The position numbers were made by a program, and so were the translations under genes. A stretch of DNA of 64,000 bases from Casimicrobium huifangae. GTDB taxonomy: Bacteria; Pseudomonadota; Gammaproteobacteria; Burkholderiales; Casimicrobiaceae. The stretch is from the NCBI RefSeq assembly GCF_009746125.1, contig NZ_CP041352.1:1562436-1626435 (forward strand), in the 5' to 3' direction. Positions 10,377-19,607 of this stretch are shown piece after piece. Each line of letters opens with the position of its first letter. Position 1 is the stretch's first letter. The notes beneath the pieces are model-generated. The model ran no database searches. It was not told the DNA's origin and saw only the letters and a list, made by a program, of their open reading frames with translations.

Positions 10377-11804
10377 ATGGATCAATTTGACGTAGTGGTG
10401 ATTGGTGGCGGCCCCGGTGGCTATGTGGCGGCGATTCGCGCTGCACAACTCGGCTTCAAGACCGCCTGCATCGACGAGTGGAAGAACGCCAAGGGCGGCC
10501 CGGCGCCGGGCGGCACCTGCACCAATGTGGGCTGCATCCCGTCGAAGGCGCTGTTGCAGTCCTCCGAGCACTACGAACATGCGCTGCATCACTTCGGCGA
10601 TCACGGCATCACCATCAAGGGTGCGTCGATGGACGTGGCGAAGATGGTGGCCCGCAAGGACGCCGTGGTGAAGCAGAACAACGACGGTATCCTCTACCTG
10701 TTCAAAAAGAACAAGGTGACCTTCTTCCACGGTCGCGGTGCGTTTGCCGGTGCGGCGAAGGATGGCGTCTATCAGATCGATGTCAGCGATCCTTCCAGCA
10801 CCTCGATCGCCGCGAAGCAGGTGATCATCGCCACCGGCTCCAATGCCCGCGCGCTGCCGGGTGTGGCGTTTGACGAGAAGCTGGTGCTGTCGAATGACGG
10901 CGCGCTCTCCATCGGCGAAGCGCCGAAGAAGCTTGGTGTGATTGGTGCCGGCGTGATTGGCCTGGAGATGGGCTCGGTCTGGCGTCGCCTTGGCGCGGAA
11001 GTGACGGTGCTCGAAGGCTTGCCAAACTTCCTCGGTGCGGTGGACGAACAGATCGCAAAAGAAGCGGCCAAACTGTTCAAGAAGCAGGGCTTCGCGATTC
11101 ACCTCGGCGTCAAGGTCGGTGCGGTCAAGACGGGCAAGAACGATGTCACCGTCGAGTACACCACGGCGGACGGCAAGGCGGAAACGGCGACCTTCGACAA
11201 GCTGATCGTGTCGATCGGCCGCGTGCCGAACACGACAGGCCTCAATGCTGATGCGGCGGGCGTGAAGCTCGACGAGCGCGGCTTCATCGTTGTTGACGGC
11301 GACTGCAAGACCAGCGCGCCGAATGTGTGGGCGGTGGGCGACGTGGTGCGTGGCCCGATGCTCGCGCACAAGGCCGAGGAAGAGGGCGTCGCGGTCGCCG
11401 AGCGTATGGCAGGCCAGCATCCGCACATCGATTTCAACTGCATCCCGTGGGTGATTTACACCTCGCCGGAGATCGCCTGGGTCGGCCAGACCGAGCAGCA
11501 ATTGAAGGCAGCGGGCGTCGCCTACAAGGCTGGCAGCTTCCCCTTCCTCGCCAATGGTCGGGCACGGGCGCTCGGCAGCACCGACGGGCTGGTCAAGATT
11601 CTGGCCGACGCGAAAACCGACAAAGTGCTCGGCATGCACGTGATCGGCCCGGTCGCCTCGGAGCTGATCGCCGAAGGCGTGATGGCGATGGAGTTTGGTG
11701 CGTCCAGCGAAGACATCGCCCGCATCTGCCACGCCCACCCGACGCTGTCGGAAGCGACCAAGGAAGCCGCACTGGCGGTGGACAAGCGGACGCTGAATTT
11801 CTAG
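10377..11804 (+). CDS. lpdA: Dihydrolipoyl dehydrogenase, E3
   Basis: FAD-dependent enzyme that reoxidises E2 dihydrolipoamide with NAD+. 475 residues. FAD-binding [18 protein letters not shown] lies at 6-23. The redox disulfide is Cys48/Cys53 in [16 protein letters not shown]. The NAD-binding motif is [16 protein letters not shown]. The C-terminal interface motif HAHPTLSEA carries the catalytic His. The start is the ATG at 10,377 with GAAGGA upstream; an in-frame GTG at 10,359 would overlap the microprotein stop. Its linkage to odhAB argues for the 2-oxoglutarate dehydrogenase E3 (odhL), though it could also serve pyruvate dehydrogenase. Confidence 0.96.
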   Translation: MDQFDVVVIGGGPGGYVAAIRAAQLGFKTACIDEWKNAKGGPAPGGTCTNVGCIPSKALLQSSEHYEHALHHFGDHGITIKGASMDVAKMVARKDAVVKQNNDGILYLFKKNKVTFFHGRGAFAGAAKDGVYQIDVSDPSSTSIAAKQVIIATGSNARALPGVAFDEKLVLSNDGALSIGEAPKKLGVIGAGVIGLEMGSVWRRLGAEVTVLEGLPNFLGAVDEQIAKEAAKLFKKQGFAIHLGVKVGAVKTGKNDVTVEYTTADGKAETATFDKLIVSIGRVPNTTGLNADAAGVKLDERGFIVVDGDCKTSAPNVWAVGDVVRGPMLAHKAEEEGVAVAERMAGQHPHIDFNCIPWVIYTSPEIAWVGQTEQQLKAAGVAYKAGSFPFLANGRARALGSTDGLVKILADAKTDKVLGMHVIGPVASELIAEGVMAMEFGASSEDIARICHAHPTLSEATKEAALAVDKRTLNF

Positions 11805-11819
11805 CGTTGCGTTTACTTC

Positions 11820-11880
11820 CGTTCGTAGTGAGCTTGTCGAATCACGAACGCAGATCAACTGAGCCCTTCGAAGGGCTCAG
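11820..11880. repeat. Dispersed palindromic element downstream of lpdA
   Basis: Two adjacent palindromes lie between lpdA and zapE. The first has arms CGTTCGT (11,820-11,826) and ACGAACG (11,844-11,850). The second is a perfect 22-base palindrome at 11,859-11,880 centred on TTCGAA. The first matches an element inside moeA at 56,713-56,742. Such elements recur in many proteobacterial genomes. Here the hairpin could also end the odh transcript. Confidence 0.75.
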
Positions 11881-11897
11881 GGCGCGCGGGTAGTTGT

Positions 11898-13019
11898 TTG
11901 CTGCAAAACCTGGAAAAAATCTGTCAGGAACGCGGGATCACACTGGATCCTGCGCAACAGCGCGCCGCGCAACGCCTCGCGCAGTTGAACGACGAGCTGC
12001 ACGCGTTCAAGGACAAACGCGCATCGCTGATGGGCTTGGGGCGAATGTTCACGCGACCACAGCTGCCGCGCGGTGTCTATTTTTTCGGCGGCGTCGGTCG
12101 CGGCAAGAGCTTCCTGATGGATGCCTTCTACGCCAGCACGCGCGTTCGTCGCAAGGTGCGCGTGCACTTCCACGCCTTCATGCGCAGCGTGCATGCCGAG
12201 CTGCGTGGATTGAAGCATGAGGCCGATCCGCTGGTGGTGGTGGCCGAGCATCTGGCCGAGCGCTACCGGCTGATCTGCTTCGACGAATTTCACGTCAGCG
12301 ACATCGCCGACGCGATGATCCTCGGGCGTCTGCTGTCGAACTGCCTGGACAACGGCATTGTGTTCGTGATGACGTCCAACTACACGCCCGACCGCCTGTA
12401 TCCCGATGGATTGCAGCGGCAAAATTTCCTGCCGACCATTGCGCTGATCAAGGACCGGATGGACGTGATCGAGGTGGACAGCGGCGTTGACTACCGCCGC
12501 CGCACGCTGGAGCAGGATCACGTGTATCACAGCCCGCTCGGCGCCGCGACCGACGACAAGCTCGCAGCGACATTTGCGCGGCTGGCGACCTCGAAGCCCT
12601 CCGCCGAGAAGCACATCACCATTCTCGGCCGCGATGTTGCGGTGCGGCGGCAGGCCGATGGCGTGATCTGGTTTGATTTCGCGGCGCTGTGCGAGACACC
12701 ACGGTCGCAAAACGACTATCTCGAACTGGCGCAGTCGTATCACACGCTGATCCTGTCCAACGTACCGCTGCTGGCAACGAAGGACAGCAACGTGATCCGC
12801 CGCCTGACGTTGCTGGTGGACGTTCTCTACGACCATCGGGTGAAGCTCATCATCAGCGCGGCGGCGTCGCTGGTCGAGATCGCCGCCGTTGATGACGACG
12901 TGAAAGACAGCGATACCCGCCGCGTGCTCAGTGAGTTCTCGCGCACTGCGTCGCGCCTGACCGAGATGCAGAGTGCGGAGTACATGAGCGAGCCGCATTT
13001 GCCGTCGCTGATCAGGTAA
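11898..13019 (+). CDS. zapE: Cell division protein ZapE (AFG1-like ATPase)
   Basis: Cytoplasmic AAA-type ATPase that associates with the Z-ring under stress in E. coli. 373 residues, close to the E. coli length. Walker A is GGVGRGKSF (64-72) and Walker B LICFDEFHVSD (125-135); VHFHAFMRSVH and the later FDFAALCETP are typical of the AFG1 family. The only plausible start is the TTG at 11,898; the bases just upstream belong to a dispersed repeat and lack a clear Shine-Dalgarno, so translation may be weak or begin at another codon. A position after lpdA is common in betaproteobacteria. Confidence 0.9.
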   Translation: MLQNLEKICQERGITLDPAQQRAAQRLAQLNDELHAFKDKRASLMGLGRMFTRPQLPRGVYFFGGVGRGKSFLMDAFYASTRVRRKVRVHFHAFMRSVHAELRGLKHEADPLVVVAEHLAERYRLICFDEFHVSDIADAMILGRLLSNCLDNGIVFVMTSNYTPDRLYPDGLQRQNFLPTIALIKDRMDVIEVDSGVDYRRRTLEQDHVYHSPLGAATDDKLAATFARLATSKPSAEKHITILGRDVAVRRQADGVIWFDFAALCETPRSQNDYLELAQSYHTLILSNVPLLATKDSNVIRRLTLLVDVLYDHRVKLIISAAASLVEIAAVDDDVKDSDTRRVLSEFSRTASRLTEMQSAEYMSEPHLPSLIR

Positions 13020-13070
13020 CGGCATGTTGCCTTCGGCCTTTGCTACGCGGATTGGGCAGGAGCAGCTGCT

Positions 13071-14048
13071 TTGAGATTGGTCGCGGTCTCGATGGTCCGG
13101 AACGAGGGCGACATCATCGAAGCCTTCGTGCGCCATCATGCCGGTCTGCTCGACCACCTGGTGGTGCTTGACCACAATTCGTCCGACAACACGCCTGACG
13201 TTCTCAAAGCCCTGCAGGCGGAGGGCCTGCCGCTCACGGTGTTGCATGACGAGTCGCTGTCGTTCCAGCAAGGGCCGCGACTGACCGACCTCGCGCGACG
13301 CTGCTTTGCCCAGGTTGGTGCCGATTTCGTGTTTCCGCTCGACGGTGATGAATTCCTGCGCGTCGAGTCGCGCGCTGCGCTAGAGCAGGCGTTGCTAAGG
13401 GTGCCGGCTGGCGCCTGCGGCAAGGTGCCTTGGCAAACCTATGTTGCGAGCGATGTGGACGACGCGACTGAAGCCAATCCGGTGCGCCGCATGCGTCATC
13501 GGGTGGCCGAGGAGCCGAAAGCCGACGTCAAGGTGGTGCTTACCCGGCTACTGCTGTCTGATGCGCGCTGGCAACTGGTGCCGGGAAGTCACATGCTGCT
13601 TCGCGAGATGGCCGACGGCGCTACACAGGCAGCGGATATGGTGTTCGTTGAGGGAGTGCGGCTGGCGCATTTTCCGTTGCGTTCTCAGCAGCAGTATCAG
13701 CAGAAAATCCTGCTGGGTTGGCTATCGACGCGTTTGCAAAACCCGACCGAGATGGTGGCGGCCGAGTCAGGCCAGCAGATGACGGCGATGTTCTGGCATT
13801 GGCGCGAGCTGTTCGCCCGCTTGCTGACCGATCCGTCGCTGACGCCTGCGGACCTGCGCGAGCATGCCCTGCGCATGTATGTTGACCGCGTGCCGCTGAA
13901 TCATCCGTTCACTGCTCACGCGTTGCTGGAGGACCCGGTCGCGGTTGACTACGCCCTGAGTCTGACGACTGCGCACGACAGCATCGCGCTGGTAAGCCTT
14001 GCGCTTTGGGCGGATCGCCTGTTGACCCGAGTTGGCGAGAAACTCTGA
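13071..14048 (+). CDS. Glycosyltransferase family 2-like protein
   Basis: 325 residues. The N-terminal domain has the GT-A pattern of family 2: VSMVRNEGDIIEAFVRHH at 6-23, VVLDHNSSDNT at 31-41, and a DxD-type metal/nucleotide-sugar motif at FPLDGDEF (Asp91, Asp93). The C-terminal half is helical with no recognised domain. It starts at a TTG (13,071) preceded by AGGAG at 13,058-13,062. The sugar donor and acceptor cannot be inferred, and the neighbours do not form a polysaccharide locus. Confidence 0.8.
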   Translation: MRLVAVSMVRNEGDIIEAFVRHHAGLLDHLVVLDHNSSDNTPDVLKALQAEGLPLTVLHDESLSFQQGPRLTDLARRCFAQVGADFVFPLDGDEFLRVESRAALEQALLRVPAGACGKVPWQTYVASDVDDATEANPVRRMRHRVAEEPKADVKVVLTRLLLSDARWQLVPGSHMLLREMADGATQAADMVFVEGVRLAHFPLRSQQQYQQKILLGWLSTRLQNPTEMVAAESGQQMTAMFWHWRELFARLLTDPSLTPADLREHALRMYVDRVPLNHPFTAHALLEDPVAVDYALSLTTAHDSIALVSLALWADRLLTRVGEKL

Positions 14049-14151
14049 CGGCCGGCTTTCATGGCGCTTGCTGCGCTATGCTGGACGAGGTTAATGACCG
14101 CGGCGGTGTCCGCCATCACCTGTTTCCAGCAACCCTGATCGAGGCCGACCC

Positions 14152-15252
14152 ATGAATGCATCGGTGCAGCACTTCACCGTTCAACGCAACAATCCAGCGC
14201 AGGGACGCTGGCATCGGGCCCCCTTGCCGGCTGTCGGTGCTGGCGAGGTCCTGCTTCATGTGGATCTGGTGTCCTTCACTGCCAACAACGTCACCTATGC
14301 GATGTTTGGTGAGCGGATGAAGTATTGGGCGTTTTTCCCGACCAACGATGCTGCGAGCGGCAGCATTCCAGTGTGGGGATTCGCAGACGTGGTCGCATCG
14401 GCGGCCGACGGCGTTGCGGTTGGCGAACGTTTTTATGGCTACTACCCGATGTCCAGCCATCTGCTGGTGAAGCCGGCGCGCGTCGGTCCGGGTGGCTTTC
14501 TCGATGCCAGTGAGCATCGGCGCGAACTGCCCGCGATTTACAACCAGTACGTCCGCTGCAGCACTGACAGCATGTACCGCCAGGACCGCGAAGCCGAGCT
14601 GGCGATATTGCGGCCGCTGTTTGCGACCAGCTTTCTGCTGGATGACTTTCTTGCCGACAACCAGGACTTTGGCGCGACCAGGGTTTTGTTGTCGAGCGCG
14701 TCGAGCAAGACGGCTTACGGAACGGCGGCCTGCCTCGCGGCGCGCGGCGGCGTGGAAGTGGTCGGATTGACTTCATCGAGCAACGCTGACTTCGTCAATG
14801 CGCTCGGTTGCTATTCACGGGTGGTGACCTACGACGCGCTGGCATCGCTGGATCCGTCGGTGCCGACTGTTTATTGCGATTTCGCCGGCAACGCTGCGCT
14901 ACGGGCTGACATCCATCGTCACTGCGGCGATGCATTGACCTACAGTTGCAGTATTGGCGGCACCCATTGGGACCATCTCGGCGGCGGCGGCGCATTGCCC
15001 GGTCCACGTCCGGTACTGTTCTTTGCGCCAAGCCAGGCCAAGAAGCGGGCCGGTGAGTGGGGGCCGGACGGCTTGCAGAGGCGTCTGGGCGAGGCGTGGG
15101 AGCGCTTCATCACGCAGGTGACATCGGGCCCGACAAAGTGGCTGACGGTGGCAACCTCATCCGGGCAGGAGGCGATCAGCAAGGCTGTTGCCGACGTCAT
15201 GCAGGGGCGGGTGCCACCGAACGAAGGCCATGTTTTGCGTTTCGGCAGTTAG
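14152..15252 (+). CDS. DUF2855 family protein
   Basis: 366 residues matching the uncharacterised DUF2855 family: FTANNVTYAMFGERMKYWAFFP near 44-65, then YYPMSSHLLVKPARV and a Rossmann-like central part (TRVLLSSASSKTAYGTA, GGVEVVGLTS). The fold is reminiscent of quinone-oxidoreductase-like (MDR) proteins, but no catalytic assignment is possible. It is transcribed away from the preceding glycosyltransferase with a 103-base gap and convergently toward the DUF2065/hflC genes. Confidence 0.8.
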   Translation: MNASVQHFTVQRNNPAQGRWHRAPLPAVGAGEVLLHVDLVSFTANNVTYAMFGERMKYWAFFPTNDAASGSIPVWGFADVVASAADGVAVGERFYGYYPMSSHLLVKPARVGPGGFLDASEHRRELPAIYNQYVRCSTDSMYRQDREAELAILRPLFATSFLLDDFLADNQDFGATRVLLSSASSKTAYGTAACLAARGGVEVVGLTSSSNADFVNALGCYSRVVTYDALASLDPSVPTVYCDFAGNAALRADIHRHCGDALTYSCSIGGTHWDHLGGGGALPGPRPVLFFAPSQAKKRAGEWGPDGLQRRLGEAWERFITQVTSGPTKWLTVATSSGQEAISKAVADVMQGRVPPNEGHVLRFGS

Positions 15253-15297
15253 GCACGGGTCGATTGCCGACTGCTTCATGGGGCTTGTGCGTGGCAG

Positions 15298-15414
15298 CAG
15301 CTTTTCGCTGAAAGTACCATTGGATAAGGGCTACAGCGGCAATCAGTCCGTTGTCGACTTTCAGCCTTTTGGTGGTCATCGCCCTGAGCGTTTGGCCTTT
15401 TCAGCGAAAAGCTG
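15298..15414. repeat. 117-bp palindromic repeat, copy A
   Basis: Best-preserved member of the family described in the findings. Perfect 16-base terminal inverted repeats: CAGCTTTTCGCTGAAA at 15,298-15,313 and its complement at 15,399-15,414. The central GTCGAC is at 15,353-15,358. An internal CCATTGGATAAGGGCT is shared with copy D. It fills the convergent gap between the DUF2855 and DUF2065 genes, where it could act as a bidirectional terminator. I see no supported reading frame. Confidence 0.85.
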
Positions 15415-15458
15415 ATTTCTCTGGCTGACAGGCTCGGACAGGAGCGTGCGCGTGCGGG

Positions 15459-15650
15459 TCACCCCAACAGGGCAACTGTGATCCAGTAGGACACCAGCCC
15501 GGCAGCGATGGACAGCAGGCCGATCATGCGCAACTGCCCGTCGCTAAAGCGCGCCAGTCGCAGCATCGTCTCCCGCCAGGCTCTGGGCGCCAGAAACGGC
15601 AGCAGGCCCTCGATCACGAGCACCAGACAAAGCGCGGCGAAGAAGTCCAC
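15459..15650 (-). CDS. DUF2065 small membrane protein (YjeT-like)
   Basis: 63 residues with two hydrophobic helices (about 1-20 and 42-62) and the family pattern ALCLVLVIEGLLPFLAP...WRETM...QLRMIGLLSIAAGL. It begins with GTG, 17 bases after hflC stops. DUF2065 genes regularly follow hflC in beta- and gammaproteobacteria; the function is unknown, but membrane association with the HflKC complex is a reasonable inference. The purA/hisZ genes often found after it are absent here. Confidence 0.85.
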   Translation of the reverse strand: MDFFAALCLVLVIEGLLPFLAPRAWRETMLRLARFSDGQLRMIGLLSIAAGLVSYWITVALLG

Positions 15651-15667
15651 AACGGCAGCCGGTCTGG

Positions 15668-16540
15668 CTATTTGCCCTTGCTGCCCTGCTTCAGGAAGCG
15701 GAAGAAGTCGGCGCTCGGATCGAGCACCATCACGTCGCTCTTGTTTTTGAACGATGCCTTGTAGGCTTCGAGGCTGCGATAAAAGGCATAGAACTCTGCG
15801 TTCTGGCCATAAGCCGCGCTGTAGATGGCAGCCGCCTTGGCGTCACCGGAGCCCTGCATCTCCTGTGCCTTTTTGTAGGCCTCGGCGAGGATCACTTGTG
15901 CCTGCTTGTCGGCATCAGCCTTGATGCGTTCGCTCTCGGCAGCACCGGTGGAGCGCAATTCGGCAGCAACACGCTGACGCTCCGAGCGCATGCGGTCGAA
16001 CACACGGGTGGACACCGATTCATCGAAATCCACGCGCTTGAGACGGACGTCAACGATGCGAACGCCAATTTTCTTGGCATCAATCTCGGCGGCATCACGA
16101 ACGATCGCCATGATTTTTTCGCGATCGCCGGACACCACTTCCTGCAGCGTACGCCGCCCGAATTCTTCGCGCAGCAGCGAAGTTACAGTCTGGCCGATCC
16201 GGCGTTCGGCCTGCTTCTCGTCGCCGCCGACGGCACGGTAGAACTCGCGGGCGTCGGAGATTTGCCACTTGACGAAGGAGTCCACCTGTACGGGCTGGTT
16301 TTCCTTGGTGTTGAAGCGCTCCGATTCCGGGCTGTCCATCGTCAGGATCTGCTTGCTGTACTTGCTGACCGTCTGAATGAACGGAATCTTGAAGTTGAGG
16401 CCCGGCTTGTCCTTGATGGCGACAACTTCGCCGAGCTGGCGGACCATGGCGAATTCGCGTTCATCAACGGTGAACAGCGTCTGCGAGAACGCAAACACCA
16501 CGACCAGGAATGCGGTGAGCAGGGGAGCGATCTTGTTCAT
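15668..16540 (-). CDS. hflC: Protease modulator HflC
   Basis: 290 residues. An N-terminal membrane anchor (about 5-22) is followed by an SPFH/band-7 domain (FTVDEREFAMVRQLGEVV...KPGLNFKIPFIQTV) and a coiled-coil region (about 190-235, RSERQRVAAELRSTGAAESERIKADADKQAQ). With HflK it forms a large periplasmic-facing cage around the FtsH protease. The gene begins 15 bases after hflK ends. The run hfq-hflX-hflK-hflC is intact here. Confidence 0.95.
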   Translation of the reverse strand: MNKIAPLLTAFLVVVFAFSQTLFTVDEREFAMVRQLGEVVAIKDKPGLNFKIPFIQTVSKYSKQILTMDSPESERFNTKENQPVQVDSFVKWQISDAREFYRAVGGDEKQAERRIGQTVTSLLREEFGRRTLQEVVSGDREKIMAIVRDAAEIDAKKIGVRIVDVRLKRVDFDESVSTRVFDRMRSERQRVAAELRSTGAAESERIKADADKQAQVILAEAYKKAQEMQGSGDAKAAAIYSAAYGQNAEFYAFYRSLEAYKASFKNKSDVMVLDPSADFFRFLKQGSKGK

Positions 16541-16555
16541 GTTGTCAGCTCCTTT

Positions 16556-17989
16556 CTAGTTGCGCGAGTCGCGGCCACCGCGAGTGGTGTCGCGCGTGTT
16601 GCTGCTGCGGGTGTTGCCGGGTGCCTCCACCGCCGCAGCCGGATCGGGCAGCGGCGCACTCGGACGCGCCGCCTCAGTTGCGCTGCTGGCGCCAAGGCCG
16701 GTGCTGGCAGCGGCGCGGGTGCCATCCATCAGCTTGTCGAGCGGCAGATAGAGCAGGCTCTGACCCTGTCGCTGGTCAACCAGCACCTTGCTGGTGTTGC
16801 CGAGCACCGACTGCATCATGTCGATGTAGAGGCGCTCGCGAGTGACCACCGGGGCCTTGTTGTATTCGCCGACGACCGAAGTGAAGCGCGCGGCATCACC
16901 CTGGGCGCGGGTAACAACGCTCTGCTCGTAGCCGGACGCTTCTTCCAGCAGACGTGACGCACGGCCGCGTGCTTCGGGGATGACGCGGTTGGCGTAGGCC
17001 TGGCCTTCATTGACCTGCTGCTCGCGGTACTGCTGCGCTTTGACCACGTCCTGGAAAGCCTCGTTGACCGCCTCGGGTGCGGCAACAGCCTGCAGATTGA
17101 GCTTGCTGATGGTGATGCCGGTGCCGTAGCGATCCAGCAATTGCTGCATCAGCTTCTGGGTGGCACCGGCGAACTCCTCACGACCCTGATTGAGCAGGAA
17201 GTCCATTTTGCGTTTGCCGACCACCTCGCGCATGGCGGTTTCTGCCGCCTGCACGACCGCTTCCTCCGGCTTGCGGTGGTTGAACAGGAAGGCTCTCGCG
17301 TCCGACAGCGTGTATTGCACTGCGAAGGCGATATCGATGATGTTGAGATCTTCCGTCAACATCTGCGCCTGTTTGGCGTCACGGTTGCGACTGGCCCCAC
17401 GGAAGCCGACCTCGACCGAGCGAACCTGGTTAAGGTTGACGATGGTGCGGGACTCGATCGGCCACGGGAAATGCCAGCGCGGGCCCGGTTCGGTGGTCTC
17501 GACATACTTGCCGAAGCGTTGCACGATGCCGCGCTTGCCTTCGTCAACGATGTAGAACCCGGTGGCGAGCCACAGCAGGGCGCCTACGACGAGGGCCAGC
17601 ACCAGGCCGCCCGCCGCAAAGCGCGGGCTGATCGGTGGGAATGGCGAACCGCCACCACCGCGTTTGCCGCCTTTTTTGCCACCGAAGATCTCGCCGACGC
17701 GATCATTCACCTTTTTCATCAGCTCGTCGAGATCGGGCGGGCCATCCGGCTTATTGCCACGACCGCCGCCGTTGTTGCCACCCGGTGGCGGAGATGAGGG
17801 CGGGGGAGGCGGACTGCCGGTCGGCTGCTGTTCGCTGCCCTTGTCGCCGCCTTTGTCGCCAGATGAGTTATCACTGCCGCCGGCGCCGGGTTTGCGGCCC
17901 CATTGCGGATCGTTCAGTGACAGCTTGATCCCGTTACGGAAGGCGTTGCGCCAGCGGGTCAGCAGCGAGGGTGTTGCTTGTGTGTTCAT
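16556..17989 (-). CDS. hflK: Protease modulator HflK
   Basis: 477 residues. A long disordered N-terminus (about 30-120) is unusually rich in Gly, Pro and Ser. A membrane segment at about 125-146 leads into an SPFH domain (FYIVDEGKRGIVQRFGKY...GPRWHFPWPIES) and a coiled coil (REQQVNEGQAYANRVIPEARGRA). The C-terminal 60 residues are Ala/Pro/Arg-rich and probably disordered. Partner of HflC in modulating FtsH. The ATG at 17,989 is 15 bases past the hflX stop. Confidence 0.94.
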   Translation of the reverse strand: MNTQATPSLLTRWRNAFRNGIKLSLNDPQWGRKPGAGGSDNSSGDKGGDKGSEQQPTGSPPPPPSSPPPGGNNGGGRGNKPDGPPDLDELMKKVNDRVGEIFGGKKGGKRGGGGSPFPPISPRFAAGGLVLALVVGALLWLATGFYIVDEGKRGIVQRFGKYVETTEPGPRWHFPWPIESRTIVNLNQVRSVEVGFRGASRNRDAKQAQMLTEDLNIIDIAFAVQYTLSDARAFLFNHRKPEEAVVQAAETAMREVVGKRKMDFLLNQGREEFAGATQKLMQQLLDRYGTGITISKLNLQAVAAPEAVNEAFQDVVKAQQYREQQVNEGQAYANRVIPEARGRASRLLEEASGYEQSVVTRAQGDAARFTSVVGEYNKAPVVTRERLYIDMMQSVLGNTSKVLVDQRQGQSLLYLPLDKLMDGTRAAASTGLGASSATEAARPSAPLPDPAAAVEAPGNTRSSNTRDTTRGGRDSRN

Positions 17990-18004
17990 TGTCAGGTCGC
18001 GTAT

Positions 18005-19174
18005 TTACGCGGCTTTGGCATTCTGCGACGCGTCGTCATGGGCGAACCCGGACTCAGTGTCGTACGGATAGCTATTTTGGCGTGGAAACCGCGCTTGCAA
18101 GACGGTACGCAGTTCGGGAATGCCCGCCCCCGTGCGCGCTGAAACAAAAACGCGACTCGCCGCACCGCTTTCATCAGTCTCGATACGGCCGGCGTCGGTG
18201 CCGAGGCCGAGCAGATCGCACTTGTTGACCACGATCAGTTGCGGAATGTCGGCAGCGCCAATCTCCTGCAACACGGCGTTCACCGCTTCGATCTGTTGTT
18301 CGCGCTGGTCGCTGGCGCCGTCCACGACGTGAAGCAGCAGGTCTGATTGCACCGCTTCCAGTAGCGTCGCCTTGAAGGCTTCCACCAGCTCATGCGGCAG
18401 TGCGCGGACGAAGCCCACTGTGTCTGACACCACCAGCGGTTGTGCATCCGCCACATAGAGTTTGCGCACGGTGGTGTCCAGCGTCGCGAACAACTGGTCG
18501 GCGGCGTAGGTGCCGGCCGCAGTGAGGCGGTTGAACAGCGTGCTCTTGCCCGCATTGGTGTAGCCGACGATGGCGATCGAGCGTGTTTGCGAACGCTCGC
18601 GCTGCCGGCGCTGGGTGTGGCGCTGGCGTTCAACCCGATCAAGGCGCTCGCGCAGGGCGCGAATCTTTCCCGAGATCAGCCGACGGTCAATTTCAAGCTG
18701 CTTCTCGCCGGGGCCGCGCAGGCCGATACCGCCGCGCTGCCGCTCAAGGTGCGACCAGCCGCGTACCAGGCGGGTAGACAAATGTTCCAGTTGGGCGAGT
18801 TCCACTGCCAGCTTGCCTTCCGCACTGCGGGCGCGCTGGGCGAAGATGTCGAGAATCAGTGTGCGGCGGTCGATGACGCGGCAGGAAAGCTCGCGCTCAA
18901 GATTGCGTTCCTGCACGCCAGACAGTGGATGGTTGAAGATCACCAGCTCAGCATGGTGCTCGGCGCAGGCCGCACCAATCTCTTCAACCTTGCCGCGACC
19001 AGCGAACAGTGCGGCGTCCGGTTTTTCGCGGCGACCGGTGATTACGCCGGCCGTATCCGCGCCGGCAGTGGCAGCCAGTGATTGCAGCTCTTCGAGATCG
19101 TCGGCGATAGGCGCCTTGCCGAATGCAAGTTGCACCAGCACGGCGCGATCATTACCGGCGTGTCGTTCAAACAT
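18005..19174 (-). CDS. hflX: Ribosome-associated GTPase HflX
   Basis: 389 residues. The N-terminal HflX domain has GRGKVEEI and TLILDIFAQRARSAEGKLAVELAQL, then RGPGEKQLEIDRR at about 153-165, then a coiled helix and the G domain. G1 is GYTNAGKST at about 204-212, G3 DTVGF, G4 NKCD and G5 SARTG. HflX splits stalled ribosomes under stress in E. coli. It lies between hfq and hflK as in many proteobacteria. Confidence 0.95.
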   Translation of the reverse strand: MFERHAGNDRAVLVQLAFGKAPIADDLEELQSLAATAGADTAGVITGRREKPDAALFAGRGKVEEIGAACAEHHAELVIFNHPLSGVQERNLERELSCRVIDRRTLILDIFAQRARSAEGKLAVELAQLEHLSTRLVRGWSHLERQRGGIGLRGPGEKQLEIDRRLISGKIRALRERLDRVERQRHTQRRQRERSQTRSIAIVGYTNAGKSTLFNRLTAAGTYAADQLFATLDTTVRKLYVADAQPLVVSDTVGFVRALPHELVEAFKATLLEAVQSDLLLHVVDGASDQREQQIEAVNAVLQEIGAADIPQLIVVNKCDLLGLGTDAGRIETDESGAASRVFVSARTGAGIPELRTVLQARFPRQNSYPYDTESGFAHDDASQNAKAA

Positions 19175-19212
19175 GGGAGCGTTCCGGGCAGCAGAACGCG
19201 CCGCAGCGGGGA

Positions 19213-19452
19213 TTACTCAGATGCGTCGTCTCCGTGCGGAATGCTGACAGCACGGGCGGGAACGATCGTGGAGATCGCATGCTTGTAAACCATTTGGGTG
19301 ACGGTGTTCTTCAGCAGCACAACGTACTGGTCGAAAGATTCGACCTGACCCTGCAGTTTGATGCCGTTCACCAGGTAGATGGAGACCTGGACGTGCTCCT
19401 TGCGTAGCGTGTTCAGGAACGGGTCTTGTAGGGATTGCCCTTTATTGCTCAC
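19213..19452 (-). CDS. hfq: RNA chaperone Hfq
   Basis: 79 residues. Sm1 motif ([29 protein letters not shown]) and Sm2 motif ([16 protein letters not shown]) are complete, including YKHAI at the proximal RNA-binding face. The hexameric ring pairs small RNAs with mRNAs. The C-terminal tail is short, as in many betaproteobacteria. The start is a GTG (19,452) with CGGAG nine bases upstream; rare starts can limit expression. hflX follows after 38 bases. Confidence 0.97.
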   Translation of the reverse strand: MSNKGQSLQDPFLNTLRKEHVQVSIYLVNGIKLQGQVESFDQYVVLLKNTVTQMVYKHAISTIVPARAVSIPHGDDASE

Positions 19453-19607
19453 TTCTTGTTCTCCGAATTATTGAATGATGCTTCCGAATACGCACCAGCC
19501 CGGCACGATCGAACGACGATCCTGCAATGAGATGGAGCCGGAGCCTGCAAGTTCAAGCACCCTTTCGGGTTGCACTGCCGCGGGAGGACGCGCCGAAATG
19601 AAAGCGA